From contig JAGOOG010000002.1 in NCBI GenBank assembly GCA_017992605.1, positions 62,001 to 126,000 of the forward strand: a DNA stretch of 64,000 nucleotides, read 5' to 3'. Below the pieces are notes generated by a model that was not told the origin of the DNA, ran no database searches, and worked only from the letters and a program-made list of their open reading frames with translations. The position numbers were made by a program, and so were the translations under genes. This document shows, piece by piece, positions 8,297-16,896 of the stretch; the first letter of the stretch is position 1; every line of letters starts with the position of its first letter. Source of the stretch: Deltaproteobacteria bacterium (GTDB lineage Bacteria; Desulfobacterota; Desulfomonilia; UBA1062).

Positions 8297-9881
8297 GGGC
8301 CTTCCCCTTTCCGACCTCCTCGTCGAGGTCGAGCTGGAACCGAACAGGGCCGCGCATGCCGTTGGGCAGTTTCGTGTGGATGGCATACTCCGAATCAACC
8401 TGCGACCACGACGTGGCTATGGCCCCGTGTCCCTTGGGAAACACGGTCACTTCGGCGTTCACGTAGTCGAGGGGCGCCAGGGCGGATTCCTTGTCAACCA
8501 GGTCATCCTTCTCCGCATAACAGATGAGAAACCTGATGCCTTTTTCCTCGATGCGTTTGATGTTGAGCTTTCTCCCGAAAAGCTTCACGGGCATGGTTCC
8601 ATCCTCGGCGATGGGGATGGTGTAGGAGTCGAAGCTCATCTTGGTGATGGCCTCCGGAATGTCCTTGCGGTCGTAGATGAGCCAGTGGTTCAGGGCCGCC
8701 GCGGTCTTGGTGATCTTCACGTCCTTGCCCGCAGGGTCGTCGAACATCATGAGGTCCCGGTACAGTGTATAGACAGGCGCCTCTTTATCCATGCTCTTGA
8801 GTTTGTATACCCAGCTCATGACCTTGCCGTCCACCACGCCGTTCCCATTGGGCAGTTCCTTGACCGCATAGCCCAGATCGCGGAAGCGTGCCGGCAGGTG
8901 TTCGAGGTATTCGATGAGCGCCTTGCTCCTGGTTCCGTCCATGGGGGCCACGCAGGTGACGAGCGCATCCACCAGGGCGTCGAGTTGACCGGTGAGGATG
9001 TTCAGCAGTGCCACGAACCCACCCTGGCAGAAGCCGTTGAGCGTCACGGGAAGGCCGTGCTTCTTGTTGATGATCTCGCAGAAATACCTCGTATCCAGGG
9101 CGTCGTCCTCACCGGTCATGGTCTGGACCGCCGGTGTGGAGTCGATATCCTTGAGGACGCGTATGTAGGTGGGTATGCCCTGGTTGGCGTAGGCATGCAC
9201 GTAGCTCTTGCCCTCCCCGGGCAGGAACCCGAGGATGTTCGCTCCCAGCACATAGGGCGGGATAATGAGGATGGGTTTGGATCGCGCCTTCGCCTTCGTA
9301 CCCTTCTGCGGCAGGACCTGATACACCGTGAACCTCTCGGTCTCGGCGAGTTTTCTGTACCCGTCCTGGTCGAAGTGGAATCCGTACTCGGGCTCGATGT
9401 CATCGATGGCCTTGGGATACTCGTATACTACCTTTTCCATAAGCCTTGCCTGGCGCTCCACGAAGGCCTGCATGTCTTCTCCGTCTCTCTCGAACACGGT
9501 GTTCAGCCAGGCGGAAAAAGCCCGGGAAAGCTCTTTGAGGTGGAACTCATTCATGGTGTCGAGGCTGCTCTTCATGCCACTCTGGGCTACCTGGATGTTG
9601 AAGAGGAGCAGTTCCAGGTAGTCCCTGATGCTCTCCTCGGGCGTATGACGAACGAGCTTGTCCCGTTCGGTGGCGTTGAACGAGTTCAGCGCGACCCAGA
9701 AGGGGGTCATGAATTCATTGATATACTTGTATATGCCGTTGAAGTAGATCTCGTTGGCCTTGATCTTTTCCCGGGTCGCCCCTGCAAAGGTCAGGCTCAT
9801 TCCCATGAGCCTCTCGAGGCCTTTGAGAAAAGCTCCATACTGCTCAAAACCGGCATCCACTGCGTCCTTCACGTCGTTCAT
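8289..9881 (-). CDS. PHA synthase-like alpha/beta hydrolase (long form)
   Basis: The 530-residue protein has a helical N-terminal region of about 195 residues and an alpha/beta-hydrolase domain. A cysteine sits in the nucleophile elbow NGFCQGGF (Cys285). Candidate acid residues lie in CYAEKDDLVD (Asp459/460) and the base in FPKGHGAIA (His485). The Cys elbow puts it in the PhaC superfamily, but it is far from the class III PhaC at 5024 and lacks standard class I sequence blocks. It might polymerise a different hydroxyacyl-CoA or act on polymer. The start at 9881 follows GGGGGGA. It lies downstream of three phasin-like genes. Confidence 0.72.
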   Translation of the reverse strand: MNDVKDAVDAGFEQYGAFLKGLERLMGMSLTFAGATREKIKANEIYFNGIYKYINEFMTPFWVALNSFNATERDKLVRHTPEESIRDYLELLLFNIQVAQSGMKSSLDTMNEFHLKELSRAFSAWLNTVFERDGEDMQAFVERQARLMEKVVYEYPKAIDDIEPEYGFHFDQDGYRKLAETERFTVYQVLPQKGTKAKARSKPILIIPPYVLGANILGFLPGEGKSYVHAYANQGIPTYIRVLKDIDSTPAVQTMTGEDDALDTRYFCEIINKKHGLPVTLNGFCQGGFVALLNILTGQLDALVDALVTCVAPMDGTRSKALIEYLEHLPARFRDLGYAVKELPNGNGVVDGKVMSWVYKLKSMDKEAPVYTLYRDLMMFDDPAGKDVKITKTAAALNHWLIYDRKDIPEAITKMSFDSYTIPIAEDGTMPVKLFGRKLNIKRIEEKGIRFLICYAEKDDLVDKESALAPLDYVNAEVTVFPKGHGAIATSWSQVDSEYAIHTKLPNGMRGPVRFQLDLDEEVGKGKAHG

Positions 9882-9915
9882 GTTCCCCCCGGATCGTTGC
9901 GGAAATAGCGCACGG

Positions 9916-10206
9916 TTACTGCTGCTTGGACTTTTTCTGGGGTTTGTCCGCGGTTGAAAAAACGTCTTCCATGCGTCTGAAGTTCTCGTCCACCGAGCTC
10001 TTGAACTCTTCGCGGGCCTTCTTGCAGGTCGCGACCCATTCACCCACCACCTTCTTGACGTCCTGGGGTACCCAGGAGGCCTGGGTGAGGAAGGTGTTGA
10101 TCATCTTCTCGGTCTGGTCCTGGAGCATGACAACGGCGTTGTAACTGTTCGTGAACGTGCTCTTATGGAAATCGACCATCTGTTTGACAATAATTTTCTG
10201 ATCCAT
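9916..10206 (-). CDS. phasin-like protein, copy 3 (lysine-rich C-terminus)
   Basis: The 96-residue helical protein is the third of three tandem paralogues. It shares the pattern KQMVDFHKSTFTNSYNAVV, a glutamine-rich LQDQTEKMINTFL segment, a W-P/P-W spot (QASWVPQD) and a basic KKAREEF helix with the other two. It differs by a C-terminal extension KPQKKSKQQ. Small helical phasins coat PHA granules. The family assignment rests on size, amphipathic helices and position next to synthase-like genes and phaR. The spacing to the synthase-like gene start is 34 nt, so it is probably in the same transcript. Confidence 0.72.
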   Translation of the reverse strand: MDQKIIVKQMVDFHKSTFTNSYNAVVMLQDQTEKMINTFLTQASWVPQDVKKVVGEWVATCKKAREEFKSSVDENFRRMEDVFSTADKPQKKSKQQ

Positions 10207-10253
10207 GACGTGTTCTCCTTACCACTCTATTTTGCTCTCTGCTCCCGGCCCGG

Positions 10254-10529
10254 TCACGAGCCCTGTCCGAACCTGCCGAAGAAGTCTTCGACCTTCTTGT
10301 AGCCTTCATCCATGGCCTTCTTGTAGTCGTCGCGGCCCTTCCGATAGACGCCGATCCACTGATCCAGCACCTTCCGGCCGTCGTCGTTCATCCAGGGCGC
10401 CTGATCCATGAAGGTCTTCATGAGTTTCTCCGCCTGCTCCTGGAGCATGACCATGGTGGAAAAACTGTTGTCAAACGTCGTCTTGTAAAACTGGATAACC
10501 TGCTTTGCCATGTCTTTCGGATAATTCAT
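10254..10529 (-). CDS. phasin-like protein, copy 2
   Basis: The 91-residue product is paralogous to its neighbours on both sides. It carries KQVIQFYKTTFDNSFSTMV, LQEQAEKLMKTFM, QAPWMNDDG and KGRDDYKKAMDEGYKKVEDF. The predicted structure is two or three amphipathic helices with no signal peptide. A GGAGGGAAGAG ribosome site precedes the start. Its closest relative here appears to be copy 1, since both share the TFDNSF/SFDNSF segment and the KKVEDF/RKVEDY ending. Granule coating is inferred from context. Confidence 0.73.
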   Translation of the reverse strand: MNYPKDMAKQVIQFYKTTFDNSFSTMVMLQEQAEKLMKTFMDQAPWMNDDGRKVLDQWIGVYRKGRDDYKKAMDEGYKKVEDFFGRFGQGS

Positions 10530-10588
10530 CGCTCTTCCCTCCTCGCTATCTCGCTCTGCAGTGTCCCTGTGTCGGTGTCCGCGGGACC

Positions 10589-10846
10589 TTACTTCTCGAT
10601 ATAATCCTCCACCTTCCTGTAGCCATCGTCCACCAGCTTTTTCAGGTCTTCACGGCCTTTCTTGTAGGTGGTGATCAGACTGGAAAAGGCCTTTTTCCCG
10701 TCTGCGGGCAGCCACGAGGCCTGATCCACGAAGGTGTTCACCATCTTTTCCATCTGGTCCTGCAGGTTCACGAGCATGTTGAAACTGTTGTCGAAGGATG
10801 TCTTGTGCAGGGCCACCATCTGTTTCACGAGTTCCTTGTTTTCCAT
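10589..10846 (-). CDS. phasin-like protein, copy 1 (promoter-proximal)
   Basis: The 85-residue product is the first gene of the leftward granule operon. It has KQMVALHKTSFDNSFNML, LQDQMEKMVNTFV, QASWLPADGKKAF and KGREDLKKLVDDGYRKVEDY. The start follows an AGGAGGCGGAT ribosome site. A strong promoter and a TGC-rich possible PhaR site lie just upstream, matching the usual repression of phasin genes by PhaR. It is the shortest copy, with no basic tail. Confidence 0.75.
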   Translation of the reverse strand: MENKELVKQMVALHKTSFDNSFNMLVNLQDQMEKMVNTFVDQASWLPADGKKAFSSLITTYKKGREDLKKLVDDGYRKVEDYIEK

Positions 10847-10881
10847 ATCCGCCTCCTAGGTATGTTCTTCGTACTGGACAT

Positions 10882-10909
10882 ATAATAGTGACTACCGGTC
10901 AGATGTCAA
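10882..10909 (-). promoter_or_regulatory. sigma-70 promoter of the phasin operon
   Basis: On the minus strand TTGACA (10909-10904) and TATTAT (10887-10882) are 16 bp apart, 36 bp upstream of the first phasin-like start. Both hexamers match consensus at five or six positions. Confidence 0.75.
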
Positions 10910-10916
10910 GGGCAAA

Positions 10917-10931
10917 TGTTGCACTGCAGCA
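10917..10931. promoter_or_regulatory. TGC/GCA-rich possible PhaR operator
   Basis: TGTTGCACTGCAGCA contains overlapping TGCA and CTGCAG palindromes and sits directly upstream of the phasin -35 box. PhaR of Paracoccus is known to bind TGC-rich inverted repeats of the CTGC/GCAG type upstream of phasin genes. The phaR gene begins 184 bp to the right. Binding here is inference. Confidence 0.45.
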
Positions 10932-11114
10932 TATTAAATATTCTGGGTGTCATCGCCATGTCGCCAGAATGACAATTTATTTATATGTTATCATTGATTA
11001 TATTGAACGGTCGGCCTGCCTATGCCTCGTCGCTACCCGAGCGTCGTTTTCTTTTTGTTGCATCATGGCAGAGTCTGTGGTAGACGATGACACGAGACGC
11101 ACGGAGGACAGGGC

Positions 11115-11588
11115 ATGGGCGAGACGGTGATCCTGAAGAAGTATGCAAGCAGAAGGCTCTACAACCCCGAAAACAGCTCGTATGTAACCCTGAACCAGGT
11201 CTCGGACATCATCAGGGAAGGCAAGGACGTGCAGGTCCTCGACGCCAAGACGGGCGAAGACGTCACGGCATTCATCCTCACCCAGATCGTCCTGGAAGAG
11301 GCCCGTAACAAGAACGCCCTGCTGCCGGCGCCCCTGCTCCACCTCATCATCCGCTCCGGGGGCACCGTGCTCCAGGAGTTCTTCGAAAAGCACCTGCAAG
11401 ATGCCATCACATCCTATCTGCAGCTCAAGCAGGCCTTTGATGCCCAGTTCAGCAGGTGGCTGAACATGGGCATGAACTACTCGGACATGGCCAGCACCGC
11501 CATGAAGGGCCTGTCGTTCCCGGACATCTTTCCTCAGGCGGGGCCGGCAGGCCCCGAAAAGGGAGCGAGAAAGAAAAAGGGCAGGTGA
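11115..11588 (+). CDS. phaR: PHA synthesis regulator PhaR
   Basis: The 157-residue protein starts ILKKYASRRLYNPENSSYV, the hallmark of the PhaR/PHB accumulation regulator N-terminal domain, followed by DIIREGKDVQVLDAKTGEDVT. PhaR binds both PHB and DNA and represses phasin and granule genes until polymer forms. It is divergent from the phasin operon across a 268-bp AT-rich gap, which holds the promoter and TGC-rich site described above. Its C-terminus ends ARKKKGR. No convincing promoter for phaR itself was found in the gap. Confidence 0.92.
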   Translation: MGETVILKKYASRRLYNPENSSYVTLNQVSDIIREGKDVQVLDAKTGEDVTAFILTQIVLEEARNKNALLPAPLLHLIIRSGGTVLQEFFEKHLQDAITSYLQLKQAFDAQFSRWLNMGMNYSDMASTAMKGLSFPDIFPQAGPAGPEKGARKKKGR

Positions 11589-11628
11589 CATTCACCCACC
11601 CCTCCTCCGGAGGTCCTGACCATACCCA

Positions 11629-12735
11629 CTATCGTGCACCGGTCCGTGGACCGGGGTCGGTCTTCCTCCTCGACTGAGTTCCGTAGGTGAGCGCACCGGC
11701 CAGGCCGGCCTTATCCAGGGTAAACCGCAGGGCAGGGGGCCAGTGGTCCTGCAGCGCGGTCCTCCCCATGAATACGGATATATGACCGGCGTCTTTCACC
11801 ACGGTCTGGAAGATATCCCCGGGGACGGTCCCTATGCAGCAACTCATGTTGAAGAGCTGGGGAACCAGCGTGATGTCGTCCTTCTCGCCTGCGAGCATGG
11901 CCACCGGGCAGGTAATCACGCCCAGGTCCACCGTCCTCTTCAGGACCCTGAGCGTGCCCTTGACGAGCATGTTCTTCTTGAAGAGCCTGTCCACGGCCTG
12001 CAGATACCACCTGCCCGACAGGCTCTGGGTGTACTCGTACCAGGTCTGGAACTGCTTGGACCGTTCGAGGTACCTTTCGTCCCGGACGTTCACCCACAGG
12101 TTTATGAAGTCGCTCACAAACCGCTCGTAGGGATTCATGATCTTCCACCCCATGAGCATGAGGTCGCCCATCATGGTGCCGAATCCCATGGTGACGAGCC
12201 ACTGGTAGAAGTCGAGGGGCACGGTCTGCACCACGTCCTGCAGCTTGCCGCCGCCTGCGGTGAAGTCGATGGGCGCTGCGGCGAGCATGAGGGCCCTCAC
12301 ATCCTTGGGGTACAGCGCGGCGTAGATCGCGCTGAGCCACCCGCCCTGGCAGAGCCCGACGAGGATGGCTGGCTCGCCCACTTCGTGCATGCACAGCCTC
12401 AGCTGCAGGACCAGGTCGTCGATGGTCTCGTGCTGACGGGTCGGGGTGCTGGGCTTCCATTCGAGTACGTACACCGGCAGGGTCGTCTCCTTCAGGCACG
12501 TCTGGACCAGGCTCTGCTCCGGGGCATAGTCGGCTATGCTGGAGTGGTGACCGGCCTGGGGCGGCACGATCAGCAACGGGGTCCCGGTGCGGCCCACGTC
12601 AAACCTCCTCAGGATAAGAGCCCTGTCCTCGTGAACGATGCGGTTGGGTGTTATGAACTCAGGTGTGCGCCTGTATGTTGCCGTCTCCATGAACCTGGCA
12701 ACGTCCATGCAGGGATCGATAATCGGGTTGAACAT
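11629..12735 (-). CDS. PHA synthase/depolymerase-like alpha/beta hydrolase (short form)
   Basis: The 368-residue enzyme has a Cys nucleophile elbow VGLCQGGW (Cys129), an acid in LAGEKDDITL (Asp286/287) and a base in VKDAGHISVFMG (His318). Overall spacing resembles class III PhaC more than the 530-residue protein at 8289 does. An N-terminal stretch of about 50 residues precedes the hydrolase core. It is convergent with phaR. It could be a third synthase, a thiolytic depolymerase or an acyltransferase; the sequence alone does not decide. It is preceded by AGGAGGGAGACAAAG. Confidence 0.7.
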   Translation of the reverse strand: MFNPIIDPCMDVARFMETATYRRTPEFITPNRIVHEDRALILRRFDVGRTGTPLLIVPPQAGHHSSIADYAPEQSLVQTCLKETTLPVYVLEWKPSTPTRQHETIDDLVLQLRLCMHEVGEPAILVGLCQGGWLSAIYAALYPKDVRALMLAAAPIDFTAGGGKLQDVVQTVPLDFYQWLVTMGFGTMMGDLMLMGWKIMNPYERFVSDFINLWVNVRDERYLERSKQFQTWYEYTQSLSGRWYLQAVDRLFKKNMLVKGTLRVLKRTVDLGVITCPVAMLAGEKDDITLVPQLFNMSCCIGTVPGDIFQTVVKDAGHISVFMGRTALQDHWPPALRFTLDKAGLAGALTYGTQSRRKTDPGPRTGAR

Positions 12736-12919
12736 TCTTTGTCTCCCTCCTGTTCTTCACCTTCACTGATAAGGTCGAGGTTTTCGTTTTTCAATGGCGG
12801 GCATAACTTTTGCCGGTCTCGGGATGAAGGGTACTGCCCGAGGCACCCCGCCAAGTACCCGTTCTCATGTATATCATCAGGACCACATGGATTGCCATGA
12901 GCCCGTTGCCTATCCATTC

Positions 12920-12948
12920 TTGATCTTTTCCGGGCGTACCGGTACACT
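12920..12948 (+). promoter_or_regulatory. sigma-70 promoter for hisF
   Basis: TTGATC (12920-12925) and TACACT (12943-12948) are 17 bp apart, ending 37 bp before the hisF start at 12986. The rest of the 12736-12985 gap shows no gene. Confidence 0.55.
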
Positions 12949-12985
12949 GGTCGCCTTCAATGCACAGACGAAGAGGAGGACCACC

Positions 12986-13750
12986 ATGGAAGCGATCAGG
13001 ATCATGCCGTGCCTCGACATGAAAGGAGGACGGGTCGTCAAGGGCGTGCACTTCGTCGACATCCACGACGCCGGCGACCCGGAGGAACATGCCCGGTTCT
13101 ACGAGGCCGAAGGGGCAGACGAACTGGCCATCCTCGATATTGCCGCAACGCAGGAAAACCGGAAAACCAGACTCGAGTGGGTGAACAGGGTGTCCTCGGT
13201 CATCGGCATCCCGCTTACCGTGGGGGGAGGCATCGGTTCGCTCTCTGACATCGAGTCGGTCCTGGATGCAGGGGCCGACAGGGTGTCCATCAACTCCGCT
13301 GCCGTCAGGAATCCAGGGCTCGTCCGCGAGGCTGCACAGGCATTCGGTCCCGGGAAGATCACGGTGGCCATCGATGCCAGGAGAAACCAGACCATGCCGT
13401 CGGGATTCGAACTCGTGATCTCGGGCGGCAACGTGGCCGTGGGCAAAGACGCCGTGGAATGGGCGCGGGAGTGCGAGCAGCTGGGGGCCGGCACCCTGCT
13501 TCCCACGAGCATGGACGGTGACGGCACGCTGGCGGGGTATGACATCCCCTTCACCCGTGCCATCGCGGACGCGGTGACCCTCCCGGTGGTTGCCTCGGGC
13601 GGTGCGGGCAGGCTCGAAGACTTCACCCTGGCCGTGCAGGAAGGCCATGCCAGCATACTTCTCGCCGCCTCGGTCTTTCACTTCAGGACCTTCAGCATCG
13701 CCCAGGTGAAGGAACACCTCCGGGCCAGCGGCATAACGGTCGCTTCGTGA
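12986..13750 (+). CDS. hisF: imidazole glycerol phosphate synthase cyclase subunit HisF
   Basis: The 254-residue TIM barrel has MPCLDMKGGRVVKGVHF near the start with the catalytic Asp of CLD, the second Asp in VAIDARRN, and TVGGGIGS plus TSMDGDGTLAGYD for phosphate binding. HisF uses ammonia from HisH to make imidazole glycerol phosphate and AICAR. The usual LTSMDRDGT is PTSMDGDGT here, a small deviation near the active site. GAGGAGG lies upstream of the start. It is not next to hisH or other his genes in this window. Confidence 0.88.
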   Translation: MEAIRIMPCLDMKGGRVVKGVHFVDIHDAGDPEEHARFYEAEGADELAILDIAATQENRKTRLEWVNRVSSVIGIPLTVGGGIGSLSDIESVLDAGADRVSINSAAVRNPGLVREAAQAFGPGKITVAIDARRNQTMPSGFELVISGGNVAVGKDAVEWARECEQLGAGTLLPTSMDGDGTLAGYDIPFTRAIADAVTLPVVASGGAGRLEDFTLAVQEGHASILLAASVFHFRTFSIAQVKEHLRASGITVAS

Positions 13751-13828
13751 GGAGACATGTCCGTGCCTGCGAGCTGTAACCGGGGCGGCCTCGCCTGCGG
13801 TGAGATGGTCTGTATCTTCTGATCAGAG

Positions 13829-16735
13829 ATGAAGAAGCTCCGCATCATATCCGTCATGCTCCTGTCCCTCCTGGTCCTGTTCACGATCACGGGGTTCTTC
13901 GTCCTGCCCCCGGTCCTCACCTCGGTCCTGACGAAGAACCTCTCCCAGGCCCTGCACAGGGATGTGGCCATAGGACAGGTCAAGGTAAACCCTTATACCC
14001 TCGTACTCGAAGTGCTGGATCTCTCCATCGGGGAACGGGACCGACCGGAGTCCTTTGTCTCTTTCGGTTCGCTCCATGTCAATGCGGAATGGGATTCCCT
14101 GTTCAGGAGGGCCCCGGTGGTGCGTGAGGTGAAACTCGACAGGCCTTCCATCAGGATCACCCGGTTCGAAGGCGGTACCTACAATTTCTCCGACCTCATA
14201 AAAGGCGGGGAAAAGCGGGAAGACTCAAGACCCCTGTCGTTCTCCGTATCGAACATCCAGGTCACCAACGGCACCGTGGTGATCGACGATCAGCCGGTGC
14301 ACAAGATCCACAGGGCAGAAGGCATAGCCCTGACCATCCCGTTCATTTCCAACATGCCCCATTACTCGCACATCTTCGTTCAGCCTTCGTTCCAGGCGAT
14401 CATCAACGGGACGCCCCTCGTGCTCGCAGGCAAATCGAAACCCTTTTCCGAGTCGCTCGAAAGCACGCTCTCCCTGGATCTCAAGGATATCGATATCCCC
14501 GAGTACCTTGCCTATCTCCCTGTGGACCTGGGGTTCACGATACAGAATGGATTGCTCGACCTGACGGCCACAGCGACCTTCCGCCAGTTCCAGGACAGGA
14601 GGGGTCCGGAATCCAGCCTGACAGGCCAGGTTGTCTGCAGAGAGCTCGCGGTTATACAGCGAGACGGTGAGCCGATCCTCTCCCTGCCTTCACTGGCCGT
14701 CGACTTGTCCCCATCGCAGATCTTCCAGAAAAAATTCCACGTCCAGAAGATCGCCATCTCCACCCCGGAGCTGAACGTGACCAGGGACAAGACAGGCACG
14801 CTGAACCTGATAGAGGCCTTCAGGAAAACGAGTTTTAGGGAAGAATCCCCGCACCGGGAGGAAGGGAACGGGGCAGCCCCTGTCACCCTCGTCATCGACG
14901 AGATCATTCTTTCCGGAGGAAAGGTCGCCTATACCGACGATTCCGGCAGCTCACGGGTTCGGATCGCCGCAAAAGGCCTCTCCGTCACAGCCCGGGGCAT
15001 AACCACGGAAGGGCGCGGCGGCGGAACGATCGACGTGGCCTGCTCCCTCAACGAGACAGGCCGTCTCTCTCTGGGCACCTCGTTCACCATGAAGCCTCTC
15101 ACTGCCGAGAACAGCATTTCCCTCGAGGGATTCCAGCCCGCATGGATCCAGCCCTTGTTCGTAGAGAAGATGCCGGGTCTCATCAGAAGGGGCACGCTGG
15201 CAACCACGGGAAGCCTCCGTATTGCCAGACAGGAAGGCCGCACCCTCCAGGCCCGTTTCACCGGGGATGTACGGGTGGCCGACTTCGCCTCGGTGGACAG
15301 GGTCCATGCCGAAGAGCTCGTGTCGTGGAAGGATCTGGCCATCAACGGCCTCGACTTTTCCCTGAACCCCGGCCGCCTGGCGATTCGCGCCGTCACCGTG
15401 TCCTCGCCCGCTGCCTTGGTCATCGTGAATCCGGACGGTACGACCAATATCGGGGGCATGTCAGGCGGGAGGGACACCGGGGCAAGGGACACCTCACCCG
15501 AAACGCAGGAGGCCTCTCAGGACAAGAAGGCCCTCGAGAGCATCTCCGTGGCCATGGTCACGGTCAAGGATGGCAGATTCTCGTTTTCCGACCGCTCCGT
15601 CACCCCGAGGTACACGACGTCGCTTACCGAGATCACGGGCTCAATCGCGGGGCTGACCTCCAATGCGTTCAGGAAGGCCGATGTCAACCTGGCAGCCAGG
15701 CTCGACAAACGGGCCCCCCTCTCCATCACCGGGTCCATGAATCCCCTGAGAGATGATCTGTTCGTGGATCTCGCGGTAACGATGAAGAACATGGAGCTCA
15801 CCCGGGTAAGCCCCTATTCGGGAAAGTTCGCCGGGTATGCCGTGGAGAAGGGCAAGCTCTCTGTGGACCTGAAGTATTTCATCGACAAAAAGGTACTCAC
15901 CGCAGAGAACGACGTCCTCATCGACCAGTTCACCTTCGGCGAATCGGTGGAGAGCACCCATGCAACCAAGCTCCCGGTCAAGCTTGCCGTGGCCCTGCTC
16001 AAGGACAGCAGCGGGAAGATCGAGCTGCACCTGCCTGTTTCAGGGCGCACCGATGACCCCGAGTTCAGCATAGGCAAGGTAATCCTGCAGACGATCGTGA
16101 ACATCCTCGAAAAGGCCGCCACTTCCCCCTTTGCACTGCTGGGTGCACTCTACCCCGGTGCAGCCGAGCTCAACACCATCGCGTTCGAACCCGGGAAAGC
16201 CCTGCTCACGGATGAGTCCAGGAACAAGCTGTCAGGGCTTGCCAAAATCCTCCAGGAGAAGCCTTCGCTCAACCTCGAACTGACAGGATATGTGGATACG
16301 GAACAAGACAGGACAGGGTTGGTCACGACCCTGTTCGAGCGGAAGCTCAAGGCCGTCAAGCTCAGGGATCTCCTCGGGGCCGGGAAACAGGCGCCGCATG
16401 TCGATGAGATCGTCATCGAGCCCAATGAATACTCTATGTACCTGAAAAAGGCCTATGCCGCGGAAACGTTCGACAAGCCATCGAACGTCCTTGGCATGGA
16501 AAAGACCCTCCCGGATGAGGAGATGAAGAAGCTGATCCTCGATCATATCTCGGTGAGCGACGACGACCTGAGGGACCTTGCCGTGAAGAGATCCCAGCGG
16601 GTGCAGGACGAGCTGATCGAGACCCTTCGGATAGCAGCCCCCAGGGTCTTCCTCGTGGAGCCCGACCCCTTCAACCCCGAAAATCAGGACTCGGCCTCGG
16701 CCGTGAGGTCCAGGGTGAGCGTCACCATCAGGTGA
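13829..16735 (+). CDS. DUF748/AsmA-like envelope protein with OmpA-like C-terminal part
   Basis: The 968-residue protein starts with an uncleaved signal anchor (residues 5-30, MLLSLLVLFTITGFFVLPPV). A long beta-rich AsmA/TamB-like body follows, with family segments such as VVREVKLDRPSIRITRFEGG near residue 90. The last 250 residues include NTIAFEPGKALLTDESRNKL, which resembles the OmpA/MotB peptidoglycan-binding fold. Large AsmA-like proteins bridge the envelope and are linked to phospholipid transport and outer-membrane homeostasis. It stands alone, 78 nt after hisF. The substrate is unknown. Confidence 0.85.
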   Translation: MKKLRIISVMLLSLLVLFTITGFFVLPPVLTSVLTKNLSQALHRDVAIGQVKVNPYTLVLEVLDLSIGERDRPESFVSFGSLHVNAEWDSLFRRAPVVREVKLDRPSIRITRFEGGTYNFSDLIKGGEKREDSRPLSFSVSNIQVTNGTVVIDDQPVHKIHRAEGIALTIPFISNMPHYSHIFVQPSFQAIINGTPLVLAGKSKPFSESLESTLSLDLKDIDIPEYLAYLPVDLGFTIQNGLLDLTATATFRQFQDRRGPESSLTGQVVCRELAVIQRDGEPILSLPSLAVDLSPSQIFQKKFHVQKIAISTPELNVTRDKTGTLNLIEAFRKTSFREESPHREEGNGAAPVTLVIDEIILSGGKVAYTDDSGSSRVRIAAKGLSVTARGITTEGRGGGTIDVACSLNETGRLSLGTSFTMKPLTAENSISLEGFQPAWIQPLFVEKMPGLIRRGTLATTGSLRIARQEGRTLQARFTGDVRVADFASVDRVHAEELVSWKDLAINGLDFSLNPGRLAIRAVTVSSPAALVIVNPDGTTNIGGMSGGRDTGARDTSPETQEASQDKKALESISVAMVTVKDGRFSFSDRSVTPRYTTSLTEITGSIAGLTSNAFRKADVNLAARLDKRAPLSITGSMNPLRDDLFVDLAVTMKNMELTRVSPYSGKFAGYAVEKGKLSVDLKYFIDKKVLTAENDVLIDQFTFGESVESTHATKLPVKLAVALLKDSSGKIELHLPVSGRTDDPEFSIGKVILQTIVNILEKAATSPFALLGALYPGAAELNTIAFEPGKALLTDESRNKLSGLAKILQEKPSLNLELTGYVDTEQDRTGLVTTLFERKLKAVKLRDLLGAGKQAPHVDEIVIEPNEYSMYLKKAYAAETFDKPSNVLGMEKTLPDEEMKKLILDHISVSDDDLRDLAVKRSQRVQDELIETLRIAAPRVFLVEPDPFNPENQDSASAVRSRVSVTIR

Positions 16736-16784
16736 ACAGGGCATATCCCCCGCTGAAAGGGACCTGGATGCACCGTTAACGAGC

Positions 16785-16829
16785 GAGCGCTCACTTTTTA
16801 ATTGGCATTTCGCCCCATAATGCTGTATA
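16785..16829 (+). promoter_or_regulatory. palindromic operator and putative promoter of the enoyl-CoA hydratase operon
   Basis: A perfect GAGCGCTC palindrome (16785-16792), extended on the left by GAGC, is the kind of site bound by TetR-family fatty-acid regulators. It is followed by TTGGCA (16802-16807) and TGTATA (16824-16829) with 16-bp spacing. No regulator gene is adjacent. Confidence 0.45.
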
Positions 16830-16896
16830 GTGGTACTTGCACGCTCATGCAGGTGCGCAATCTGCGGTGAAATAACCCCACTAACAAGGAGGCTCT

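Noticed and set aside
8193-9908. Open frame of 571 codons on the plus strand
   Set aside because: It is the complement of the 530-residue synthase-like gene. Its product shows strings of His, Val, Asp and Gly typical of antisense translation in high-GC DNA and no family motif.
11639-11654. CCGGTCC-GT-GGACCGG inverted repeat as a terminator
   Set aside because: It lies inside the 3' end of the leftward hydrolase coding region and has no T tract in either direction.
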